This document shows positions 54,701 to 59,459 of a stretch of DNA of 59,459 nucleotides, in pieces. The DNA is from JBBEAM01 sp040882845 (lineage in GTDB: Bacteria > Pseudomonadota > Alphaproteobacteria > Kiloniellales > DSM-21159). The notes below the pieces were generated by a model that was not told the origin of the DNA, ran no database searches, and worked only from the letters and a program-made list of their open reading frames with translations. Numbering within the stretch: the stretch's first letter is position 1; every line of letters begins with the position of its first letter. The position numbers and the translations under genes are program-made. The stretch is from positions 1 to 59,459 of the forward strand of contig JBBEAM010000008.1 of assembly GCA_040882845.1 (NCBI GenBank), in the 5' to 3' direction.

Positions 54701-57700
54701 GCCGTCGCTGTCGGCTAGCGAGCTGACGTCGACACTCAAGGAGCCGTCGTTGTTGACCGTGCCGGAAGCAGTGGCGCTGGAGGCGACGTTCTGGCCGATG
54801 CCGGTGGCGGTAACGTCCGCGGCCGCGCTGCCCGAGGTGGAGGCATCGGCAAGTGCCAGAACCTCGATCTGCCCGCCGGCGGAGTTGGCGATCGTCCCGC
54901 TGGCCATCGCCGAGGCCGCGACCGACTGGGAGATGCCGACGGCATCGATTGCGGCATTGGCGTTGTTGCTGACGCTGAGCGCCGAGGCGCCGACGTTGAC
55001 CGTCAGATTGCCGCTGCTGGTTATCGTTCCCGTGGCAACGCCGGAGCCGGAGGCTTCGACGACCTGCTCGATGCCCAGTCCCTCGCCGCTGGCCTCGACC
55101 CTGCCTGGCCCGCTGGCCGAGGCGAAGCCGTTGACGCTCAGATTGTTGCTCGCGATGTTGCCGGTCGCGTCGGTGCCGAGATTCTCGCCGACGACCTGCT
55201 GGGTGATGCCCTCGGCCTCGACCTCGGCCTCGGCACGATCGAAAGCATCGGTCGAGCCGGCGTAGGCTGTGGCGAAGGCGTTGGAGGTCACATTGCCGCC
55301 GTTGACGATGGTGGCGTTGGCGAATTCGCCGCTGGCAAAGACATCCTGGTCGAGGCCCAGGCTCTGCGCGTAGGCGGTGCCGTCGCCGCTGCTGGAATCC
55401 GCGTCGGCGTCGGCATCGGCGGTCACGCTCACGCTGCCGCTGTTGGTCAGCGTGGCGGTCGCATTGCCGCTGAACGATAGGATGTTCTGCTCCAGACCGG
55501 CCGCCTCGGCGTCGGCGTCAAGGCTCTCGCCGCCGACCCCCTGGGCGCTGGACAGCACGTCGACGCTGCCCGAGCTGGAATTGACCATCGTGCCGCTGGC
55601 GTCGAGCTGCGCTTCGACCTCCTGGATCATGCCGATGGCGAGGCTTTGCGGGGTGCTGCTGCCGATCCCGCTGCCCGAGGTATCGGTGACGGCAAGGGCA
55701 ATCGCGGTGACGTCGATGCTGCCGCTGTTGTTGGCGGTGGCGCTGGCCGAACCGGATTCCGCTGTCGCGGACTGCAGCACGCCATAGGCGCGGGCCGAAG
55801 CGTCGACGCCGTCCGTAATGTTCGGGTCGTCGACCGTGGCGTTGGCGACAACCTCGATGTTGCCGCTGTTGCCGAACAGGACTTCCGCAAGGCCGGACTC
55901 GGACTCCACGCTCTGCTGGATAGCGGCCGCCTCGGCGGTGGCGTCGAGGCTCTCGCCGAGCACGCCGCTGGCGCTGGCGGTAACGGCGAGGTTGCCGCTG
56001 ACGTTGGCATCGGCGCGCGCGAGATCTTGGGCTTCGACATCCTGCACGATGCCGGCCGCGTTGGCCTGGGCGGTTTCGAACTGACCGGAGATCGTGGCGT
56101 TGGAGGCGACCGAGAACGCGCCGCCGACAGTGGCGGTGGCGCTGGCATTGCCCTCCTCGCTGAAAGCGTTCTGCAAAACGCCGACCGCGAGCGCTTCGGA
56201 CTCCACATCGTCCAGCGTGCCGCCGCCGGCGTTGGTCGAGGCAGCGACGTTTGTGGTCCCCGTCGCGGTTGCCTGCAGCAGGGCGTCGCCGTTGTCGGCT
56301 TCCGCCGTCTGAGCGATGCCGGCGGCGAAGGCTTCGGCGAGGGCGGAGCCGCTGGTTGCCGCGAAGGCCGAGGCGAAGACGTCGAGGCTTCCGGTGCTCT
56401 CCGCCGTCAGGGTGACATTGCCGTCGGCGTTGCCTAGCTGGCCGATACCGACGGCCGCCGCATTGACGAAGGCGTCGACGCCGCTGATCGCGGCGGTCGC
56501 AGAGACGTCGATGCTGCTGGGACTGCTGTTGATCGCGGTGGCGACGGCGTCGCCGGAGGTGCTCTCGACATACTGGTCAATGCCGGCGGCGTAGGACTCG
56601 ACATTGCCATCGCCGCCCAGCACCCCTGTGCTGGCCTCGACAGAGATCGCGCCGCTGTTGTTCGCCGTCGCGCTTGCCAGGCTGGACGCCGAGACGTTCT
56701 GCTGGATACCGGCCGCGGAAGCCAGCTGGTCGTCGCCGAAGCCGGTATTCACCGTGGCGGTGACGTCGATGTTGCCGCTGTTGTTCGCGGTCGCGCTGGC
56801 GTTGCCGTTGAGGCTCTCGACCGACTGCACGATGCCGCCGGCCTGCGCGGACTGGAAGCCTGCTTGGCCAAAGGCGTTCCCGGCCGTCGCTGAAGCGGCG
56901 ATGTTGCCGCTGTTGTCGGCGGTTGCCGCAGCGGTGCCGCCGGCGGAGACGTTCTGGTTGATGCCGGCCGCTGCCGCGGACTGGTTTTGGTCCGCCCCCG
57001 AGCCGATGACGGTTCCGGTGGCTAGGATGTCGCCGGCATTGGTCGCCGTCGCCGAAGCGTTGCCGGAGGAGTCGGTCGCGCTCGCCTGCTGGTCGATTCC
57101 GTAGGCCTGCGCGCTGCCGTTGCCGCTGGTCGACGTGCCGAGATCCGCCAGCGCCGAGGCGGTGACCGTGCCGCCGCTGCTGTTGGTCGCGCTCAGGGTC
57201 GCCTGGCTCGAAGCCTGAGCGTTCTGCGCGATACCGCTGGCGACAGCCTCGATGGTGCCGGTCTCGCCGAAGAACAGCTCGCCCGTGGCGTTGGCATTTA
57301 AGTTGCCGCTGTTCAAGGCGTCGAGAGTCGCGGTGTCGACCTCGCCGGCATTCTGGGCGATCCCGTTGGCGTTGGCGAAGGCGGAGCCGGCGCCGGAGGT
57401 GCCGGCGAAGGCGCTCGCGAAGATATCGCCGCTGTTTTCGGATTCCAGATCGGCGAGGTCGCCGACGCTACCGGTGCCGTCGGCGGATTGCAGGATGCCG
57501 TTGGCGGTGGCGTTGGCGAAATCGGCGCCAAAAGCCCCGGCGAAGACATTGATCGCGCCGCTGTTGGACGCAGAAGAGGTGGTGTTTGCGGAATCGACGC
57601 TCGACTGCTCGATGCCGGTGCCCATCGCATCAGCCGTCGTTCCCGAATCGAAGACGAGGACGTCGATGCTCGAAGCGCCAGAGTTGGTCACCTGGCTGGC

Positions 57701-58447
57701 CACGCTGGACGCGCTTGCGCCGCCGCCGATCACGCCGTTGCCGACCGAGATGCCCACGCCGCGCGTGCCGCCGCTGCCGTTCGCCGTGACCGCGACGTTG
57801 CCGGAGTTGTCGATCGTGGCGTCCACATTGCCGGAAGAATAAACGGCGATGCCGTAGCCATAGGTCTCGCCGGCGCTCGAGGCGTCCACCTCGATATCGC
57901 CGACGTTCTCGATCGAAGACTCCACGTCGCCGCCGGTCGAGCTGCCGACGTAGATTCCGGCCGCCCAGTCCTGCGACGTGCCGGAGACATTGCTGCCGGC
58001 GCGGATCAGGCCGAAGTTGCCGATGTCGGCGTTGGAGGCGGTGATCTGCGAATCCAGGACAAGGATGCCGGTGACGTTGCCGAAGACTTCGCCGTCCTCG
58101 GCGATCAGCACGCCGTAGTCGGTCAGCGGCGAAGTGGTCGAGTTGATCGTGGTGCCGTTGATGATGGCGATGCCATTGCCGCTGGGGGTCGCGGCGGCGC
58201 TGCTGCCGATCTGAATTCCGGGGGAAACGATTACGCCGCCGGGGGCAATGTCGGCGTTGTCGATCAGGATCCAGTCGTAGGATATCAAGGGGACGACGGA
58301 GCCTTGATCCGTGTTCACAGTCAGCCCCTGGGCCCGGGCATCCCTGATCGTCAGCTTGCCGAGCGTTCCGGCGCTGGCCGCCAGACCTAGAACGGAAGTG
58401 GTGAGGAAAAGAGTCCGAAAAGCTGACGAAGTACGGAACTTACTCAT
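42785..58447 (-). CDS. Giant repeat-passenger autotransporter (type Va secretion), 5220 residues
   Basis: Start ATG 58447 is preceded by GGGGG; the frame runs 35 codons further without a ribosome site. Residues 1-40 are a signal peptide ending near RDARAQ. Residues about 230-4450 are tandem repeats of about 45 residues (around 95 by length). The core is NSGxxxVxAxA, an alternating Ala-rich strand, then GIxQxV and GxAxG, suggesting a beta-solenoid. A junction region (about 4600-4900) precedes a 273-residue autotransporter beta-barrel (4948-5220, from FSFWSRAYGDF). The barrel ends in Trp (VKLSW), where Phe is usual. I see no Cys from the start codon on, and very few Lys or Arg in the passenger. 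Probably a surface adhesin or matrix protein; no ligand or protease motif was recognised. Confidence 0.9.
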   Translation of the reverse strand: MSKFRTSSAFRTLFLTTSVLGLAASAGTLGKLTIRDARAQGLTVNTDQGSVVPLISYDWILIDNADIAPGGVIVSPGIQIGSSAAATPSGNGIAIINGTTINSTTSPLTDYGVLIAEDGEVFGNVTGILVLDSQITASNADIGNFGLIRAGSNVSGTSQDWAAGIYVGSSTGGDVESSIENVGDIEVDASSAGETYGYGIAVYSSGNVDATIDNSGNVAVTANGSGGTRGVGISVGNGVIGGGASASSVASQVTNSGASSIDVLVFDSGTTADAMGTGIEQSSVDSANTTSSASNSGAINVFAGAFGADFANATANGILQSADGTGSVGDLADLESENSGDIFASAFAGTSGAGSAFANANGIAQNAGEVDTATLDALNSGNLNANATGELFFGETGTIEAVASGIAQNAQASSQATLSATNSSGGTVTASALADLGTSTSGNGSAQAYGIDQQASATDSSGNASATATNAGDILATGTVIGSGADQNQSAAAAGINQNVSAGGTAAATADNSGNIAASATAGNAFGQAGFQSAQAGGIVQSVESLNGNASATANNSGNIDVTATVNTGFGDDQLASAAGIQQNVSASSLASATANNSGAISVEASTGVLGGDGNVESYAAGIDQYVESTSGDAVATAINSSPSSIDVSATAAISGVDAFVNAAAVGIGQLGNADGNVTLTAESTGSLDVFASAFAATSGSALAEAFAAGIAQTAEADNGDALLQATATGTTNVAASTNAGGGTLDDVESEALAVGVLQNAFSEEGNASATATVGGAFSVASNATISGQFETAQANAAGIVQDVEAQDLARADANVSGNLAVTASASGVLGESLDATAEAAAIQQSVESESGLAEVLFGNSGNIEVVANATVDDPNITDGVDASARAYGVLQSATAESGSASATANNSGSIDVTAIALAVTDTSGSGIGSSTPQSLAIGMIQEVEAQLDASGTMVNSSSGSVDVLSSAQGVGGESLDADAEAAGLEQNILSFSGNATATLTNSGSVSVTADADADADSSSGDGTAYAQSLGLDQDVFASGEFANATIVNGGNVTSNAFATAYAGSTDAFDRAEAEVEAEGITQQVVGENLGTDATGNIASNNLSVNGFASASGPGRVEASGEGLGIEQVVEASGSGVATGTITSSGNLTVNVGASALSVSNNANAAIDAVGISQSVAASAMASGTIANSAGGQIEVLALADASTSGSAAADVTATGIGQNVASSATASGTVNNDGSLSVDVSSLADSDGVYAGASGVGVGIDQAINSYGSGDASGTVTNTSSSSLDVTVLASASAQFSAEADAYGTGVDQSIITANGNAEGMIANSGSIFVEAKADADSASSFADAIAETVGINQFVSTQNGEATGTITNSGTLTSSALAEADAQQSANARVLAEGIDQRVNSNNGNASATITSSGAATITGTAQATSTSSFATANANAEGLTQEVTSNSGTATGNITSNDLTVSALANAAAQDTATANAAALGIRQLADSTFDSASGTIDNSGTLNVGSSALANSTSGDADAQALAQGIDQSVSASTLATGLITNTSSSSIDVTAMASASAADTAFANANANAVTQTIFAADGDAAGTISSSGSVTASATGDATSDNRARALVDSLGIEQTVGSDGSDANATGTIESGVLIAYAAANTSSSSIANARASSTGILQNVGANNGAESNSYAGITSNSSLDVTAVADADGSNAAANAFAQGIVQQASANGTAEASVVNNGDISVSAEAQGVGDGSATLVRANALGIQQTANAESGNAQAGIVSGDLTVIATALAPNSSSTNFTIANANATGVTQTASASAGTATGTINGSGNLIVHASAHATSDLVTARPTTSATGMFQSVSSSGNAQGTMVTGNVDVQALADADSQSSSANARAFADGAIQEISVIDGTALGILEVAEGTAYSVFASADANASGSANAFAAAAGIGQDVIATSGNASGTITNNGSISVGANAQALSTSSSATAAAFGSGVAQNIFVSDEGNATGTLFNGSDSSIDVLVVSNVEANGSASANATAEGAQQNVVTFLGDADGTVQNEGAISSSAFATALSHSADALALASAFGIDQDVTASTGNATAQIFTNETSTVDVTAAANASAFASATANAIATGVSQSVSVAFEGDASGTIASSGSFSVSADAQARSETSGASAVGSALGITQSVNANSGNASGTITRDGDLSVLVTADAQGDTGAAASAEAIAEGISQSVTANDGNTTGNLTHSGVFDVTALANAAASATADANVDARGIFQSVITFDSGDAAGTVASSGTVTVEGTANAASEFASAEAEVEAEGITQSVRALDGDATGNLSQDGTLTVDATAVASAPQDSANAEAQADGIRQNVAATGGNATGTVTHSGASTIDVTALASAAAALTADADAQAGGIFQIVTVSGTGDAAGTVASSGTVTVDATANAASETASASAEADADGIVQSVNTGSGDATGNVSQNGTLTVDATALASAPQDSANAHADADGIRQIVGTATGNASGIVTHTGSSTIDVTALASAAASLTANANANAAGIHQFINVSTSGNASGMVSSNGTIAVDATADSDSTDGFANANANASGIYQGAGTGNGIATGDVSQTGMLTVDATALASAPQGSASGSANATGIYQSIGALTSAATGTITSNSSSLAVTALASAAASNTATANADAEGMNQIVTVFNSGDATGSISASGNVSVGVGALADSQSASGNATADGDGLRQRVDSNSGNASGTITVGNASAISTTVLASAIGEDFANADADASGIDQIVNVGSSGNATGNITNNGTVSASAVANATSTESNASGDADTNGIGQSVSAGADMGDATGFIANNSSSTVDAFALANVSASGFANADADADGIDQDVSASSGDASGTVSNSGTVTANATALADSSDGNASASADTNGIDQDVTTSTGNATATVSVGESSSIEALANAWASASGNANANADSDGISQNATVTTEGDASGNIASNGTLTVAATANAESSFDSASAEANADGISQEVFSASGNASGDITRDGSLDVTAHAWASASGFANANSSGRGITQSVNAGMFGDATGNISASGNISVTSNAIADSTSGSGAADAYTDLIDQDIDSASGHATGTLTYGPGNATTLAFASAAASNFANADADADGLDQEVDSTSGSASGTITSSGSVTANAVADAFSSTSGADADADANGIDQLVNAGFLGGDATGLITNSGSAAAFAWAFASASGFAEADADADGIDQNIDSSSGAASGTLTNDGAVTASAGAFAVSTSGNANASADTNGIDQTVDAQSGSASGTISGTGSSVDAWGLASASANGFASGDADVEGISQDVNAGDFFDATGTISSSGTITVTASAFADSAEDSALATTRAMGIDQNVETSSGTATGTVTHMGDISIASLASASAQQSAFAFAETATAIDQHVDAFSSGAAVGNITNSGNISVGSIANAVSMSGAAESSAFANGFHQQIFAESGNATGTLSNSGNVTNLASAFASAVSGSGAASANVLGVWQDVTSNSGDASGTIDQSAAIDIAATANVTASGFANAFALGNGISQDVTASGNATGNVTNSGNITLASMADAFSQSGNALSSADAEAIDQSVSTPEGEAVGTVAVTGNLTANTTALAVAPNGSASAFADADGVRQSVDVFSTGNATATVTNSESISLYALANASADQYAQANADILQGIYQDVTANVGDATGTVDNSGSIKIDGTALADSANSSAAAESEARGIDQSVSTDTGNATATAINSSDSSIDVAVLASASALLEATAFAEASGIEQDVSVSSSGEATGTVSSSGTITVAATGTADSVESSSYASAIANGILQEVTTASGNATGTIVSGGGTVSAAADANASAFANAQADGYGIEQFVSTSANGDASASATNSGTLVVDALSDARSSSDSSSAHAGAIGIFQSAVVTSTGNATATVINTSASTIDVTSSAFANSEFTAVADASATGIDSQAFTVDGDATANATNTGTISADAMSYAVSVDAAASAETVALGIYSDALVANNGNAMASLTSSDSIDVTGNAIAIALLTAVASVSALGIDQRASASGAGNATASASNSGAITVSASGHAQSTTDAASADIVADGIYQLVTTPSGEGTATISNSDDVQVTANVDVLANSTATADALADGLEQTVNVGTGNATASVTNSAILSGNAMASADGGPQANANADGRGLWQFATTSAGNVSATATNTGSGSVSGAALAEVTGGSASGNARAYGILQQGTATSGGGVNLTANGSGAIEAAAESLANATAGAAFASAQAQGIVQSGIAFGGGFPVTVTASSGGAMNVDVLSSASATSTAIADAAGWGISQFAFPLSGNATASADNSGDMDVEVTGQAGSTGGPAGAFVQGYGIHQQALPGSGNATAMADNSGSISVTATGLAESDTNSAEASVSSFGILQNVASTDGTALASIVNSSFSSIDVTAIAEADATSAYAQASAFGSDQLLTYATAGTATYANSGSVRVGAEAEANGATADAFAMAIGAQISTTSTGVLNVEADSSGSMNVAATATGGTTAIAYGINVMGPNISGNVMNTGDMMIHAQANGPSGNASAAGLVVMADTFEGTVGNYGNLEVTASAAGNSMAYGILVKDNGAATGTGNIIVENDGFLSAEVAISTLDAPNASQINQLNGLILGDIYLSQNYGDNLDFLGGTIEGDTYGSGDDDTFNFLAGLGEDTITYVGMISGLNDINVGPGNAYFDGSIENSGTFDLMDDGRFILSSNQPSQVNVDTFTQMSGATLAYEVTPEESSAGEIVATTVNLSGTVEVIPLDGFYDTTTHYENVIVSTGGPVNGTWDNTFVESPFFTLQAIYEADNTVDLDLLRREFSDFDGLTRNQRAVARGLDNGYGPDIIGTEFEEAVFELLMVPLEDYPDALDSIGGAEYSQGLQSLIFSQRMFRRSIFDHLEHRRGNGGDQEAWLGRFDFATDQLASAGASEDGGPGATQLAAMNRKAEAGTFSFWSRAYGDFTDLDGDQEADSFDGEQYGFAIGADVRVVDSLAIGVAGGYSDNEMDFSSGNSIDYEGFQVALYGSFDPGPFYLDAMASYGWYDNDSRRQTFVPDLRAKGSYDSEVFSVHAETGYAFELMPATITPFAGVRYTRAETDSFTESGAGGFNLDVDKSTAESFTTTLGVDLSAEFQAGAETWITPQLRLGWEHEFEDNYQTVGASFAGVPASAFTVIGSEVASDSAIVGAGVSVNIGHTWELFLDYDGKLNQDVQQHAVSGGVKLSW
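45100..57750 (-). repeat. In-frame tandem repeats of the autotransporter passenger (~135 bp units)
   Basis: About 12.6 kb of degenerate 126-141-bp units, each encoding one 42-47-residue repeat, nominal 45. Two kinds occur: a 45-residue form with NSGxxxV and a 47-residue form with an inserted Ser-rich segment before IDV (for example NTSSSSIDVT). Units differ widely in sequence outside the core, so most duplications are old. Boundaries are approximate, set where the GIxQ pattern begins and ends. Confidence 0.8.
50620..51850 (-). repeat. Higher-order repeat, 411-bp period (three 45-residue units), three copies
   Basis: Within the array, GCATCGACCGTCA occurs at 50655, 51066 and 51477, each 411 bp apart. 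TTGGCCGAATCCTGCGGCG recurs at 51030 and 51441, again 411 bp apart. 411 bp is 137 residues: one 47-residue and two 45-residue repeats, the third always carrying LTVDATAxASAP. Flanking units resemble the block less well. Confidence 0.75.
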
Positions 58448-58745
58448 GGTGCCCCCAGTGATGTCTTTCGCAGGCTGATAGTACGCCCCTAGATGAATTC
58501 TATTTTCGCATGATGAAGCTAACGTAAAATTACCGCACGCAGAACCTCTCATGACCGTCCGGGGTGCAAGAAAGTGGCTGAAAAGCTGCTGCAGTCCTAA
58601 ATTTGTTGCAGCCTGGCCACATTTTTTTCGCTCTGGCGGCTAGCGCCGCGCAAGATTATTATCTCAATAAAATAACATAACTCTTGTGTATTTTTTTGCC
58701 GCGCAAAAGCCGGGCGCTTTGGCCCGGCAGCTGCGGCAGGTGGAA
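58448..58745. other. 298-bp intergenic region upstream of the giant gene
   Basis: No gene seen. Contains the terminator of the neighbouring gene at its right end, an AT-rich stretch (about 58650-58700) and, 72-86 bp upstream of the autotransporter ATG, a degenerate CtrA-like site CTAA-N7-TTAC (58519-58533, two mismatches to TTAA-N7-TTAA). The autotransporter promoter should lie here, but no convincing -35/-10 pair was found. Confidence 0.5.
58705..58728 (-). terminator. Rho-independent terminator of the peptidoglycan-binding-domain gene
   Basis: On the minus strand GCCGGGC, loop CAAAGC, GCCCGGC, followed by TTTT (58705-58708). It is 18 bp past the stop of the 58746-59366 gene, separating it from the giant gene. 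Confidence 0.8.
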
Positions 58746-59366
58746 TTAGTTGCTGTTTTGCTGGTCCTGGGTGACGCGCGCCAGGATCGCGGCGAAGGTG
58801 TTGAGGTCCGGCAGGCCGGTCTGTGGAATATCCGCCTCGCCCTGGAAGGCCGAGATCGCCTCCGCGGTGCGCTCGCCGAACACGCCGTCGACGTTTCCGG
58901 CATAGCGGCCGCTGTCCTTGAGATACTGCTGCACCATCGCCAGCGCGTCCTTGCGCACCCGCACCGTCTGTTCGCCGCGGCTCAGTTCGATCACCGGGCT
59001 GGCCGCGCTGAGCTGCATCGGTGCGAACACCCGGGCCAGGCGGAAGACGGCGTTCTCGAAGGGAATGTCCTGGCTCTGCCGGCAGATCCGCGCCACCAGC
59101 TGAGCGATATCGTTGGCCGTGGAGATCGGCAGAACGTCGTAGGCCCCCTGCTGCCCCCGGTTCAGACTGGTCAGATAGCCCTGCGCCCAGGAGACGTAGA
59201 GCAGCACCTCCTGGTTGTCGGCGCCCTGGTCGACAACGCTGAGATACTGTGCGCAGCTCTGCGAGCCCGCGCCGTTCACCGCGAAGTTTCCTTCGGAATC
59301 GATGGCCAGGGCTGGCGAAGCGCCGACCAGGCCGGCTGCAATGATCAGGTGGCTAAGGCGAAACAT
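58746..59366 (-). CDS. Secreted protein with Rap1a/Tai-like and peptidoglycan-binding domains
   Basis: 206 residues from the ATG at 59366, with GGAGG upstream; the frame is open further but unsupported. The signal peptide ends at SPALA. Residues about 28-105 (SCAQYLSVV, SWAQGYLTSLN, LVARICRQSQDIPFENAV) have the paired-Cys helical pattern of Rap1a/Tai-like domains. Residues about 135-200 are a PG_binding_1 domain (YLKDSGRYAGNVDGVFGERT). Likely a periplasmic protein that docks on peptidoglycan. It is upstream of and co-oriented with the giant autotransporter gene but has its own terminator, so a functional link is open. Confidence 0.75.
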   Translation of the reverse strand: MFRLSHLIIAAGLVGASPALAIDSEGNFAVNGAGSQSCAQYLSVVDQGADNQEVLLYVSWAQGYLTSLNRGQQGAYDVLPISTANDIAQLVARICRQSQDIPFENAVFRLARVFAPMQLSAASPVIELSRGEQTVRVRKDALAMVQQYLKDSGRYAGNVDGVFGERTAEAISAFQGEADIPQTGLPDLNTFAAILARVTQDQQNSN

Positions 59367-59459
59367 GGTTCCTCCAAAAAAAGCGGCGAGGGGAGTTATG
59401 CCTCCCCCCGCCTTTTGACGCAATGGCGCCGTCGTGAAGCTTCAGATCAGAAGCTGCCC

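Noticed and set aside
45100..57750. Tandem repeats considered as CRISPR or satellite DNA
   Set aside because: Period is a multiple of three, the frame is continuous, and there are no conserved short repeats with unique spacers.

Overview
The window is one contiguous chromosomal segment of a high-G+C bacterium, most likely a marine or halotolerant alphaproteobacterium of the Rhodospirillales/Kiloniellales type. The inference rests on the gene content: a fused carnitine dehydrogenase-thioesterase, choline sulfatase with its LysR regulator, a trimethylamine monooxygenase of the marine Tmm type, a TeaABCD-like osmolyte TRAP locus, a FecR/CHASE2-cyclase pair, and a perfect CtrA-type TTAA-N7-TTAA box. 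No rRNA, tRNA, insertion sequence, phage gene or CRISPR array was recognised.

Layout. 1-7041 (+): a tightly packed six-gene carnitine/betaine operon (3-dehydrocarnitine cleavage enzyme cut by the window edge, L-carnitine dehydrogenase fused to betainyl-CoA thioesterase, SDR, CaiA-like acyl-CoA dehydrogenase, ADP-forming acyl-CoA ligase, CaiD). 7038-8931 (-): amidase, small protein, NIPSNAP. 9046-10695 (+): ThDP enzyme. 10692-13948 (-): universal stress protein and a Lon-family protease. 14139-16062: methyltransferase and TetR regulator, divergent. 16069-18198 (-): hybrid histidine kinase with the CtrA-like box upstream. 18337-20947 (-): FecR-domain protein and CHASE2 adenylate cyclase.

21099-23011 (+): BetI-like regulator translationally coupled to a Rieske oxygenase of the quaternary-amine type. 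23008-28082 (-): DppABCDF-type ABC importer. 28248-30835: choline sulfatase and its divergent LysR regulator. 30852-32195 (-): trimethylamine monooxygenase. 32431-35988 (-): TeaABC-like TRAP transporter plus UspA. 36340-39185 (+): polyamine-type ABC permeases and binding protein without an ATPase, closed by a strong terminator. 39287-42717: small housekeeping or stress genes (flavodoxin-fold reductase, histidine phosphatase, DUF1428, GST, DUF899, MarR).

42785-58447 (-): one giant gene for a 5220-residue autotransporter whose passenger is roughly 95 tandem repeats of about 45 residues. 58746-59366 (-): a secreted peptidoglycan-binding-domain protein.

Taken together, 1-7 kb and 21-36 kb read as an uptake and catabolic island for methylated amines and osmolytes. 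It covers carnitine, crotonobetaine and gamma-butyrobetaine to glycine betaine, choline sulfate to choline, and trimethylamine to TMAO, with a possible Rieske demethylation step. The most unusual object is the giant repeat autotransporter, which carries an internal 411-bp (137-residue) higher-order repeat that looks recently amplified.
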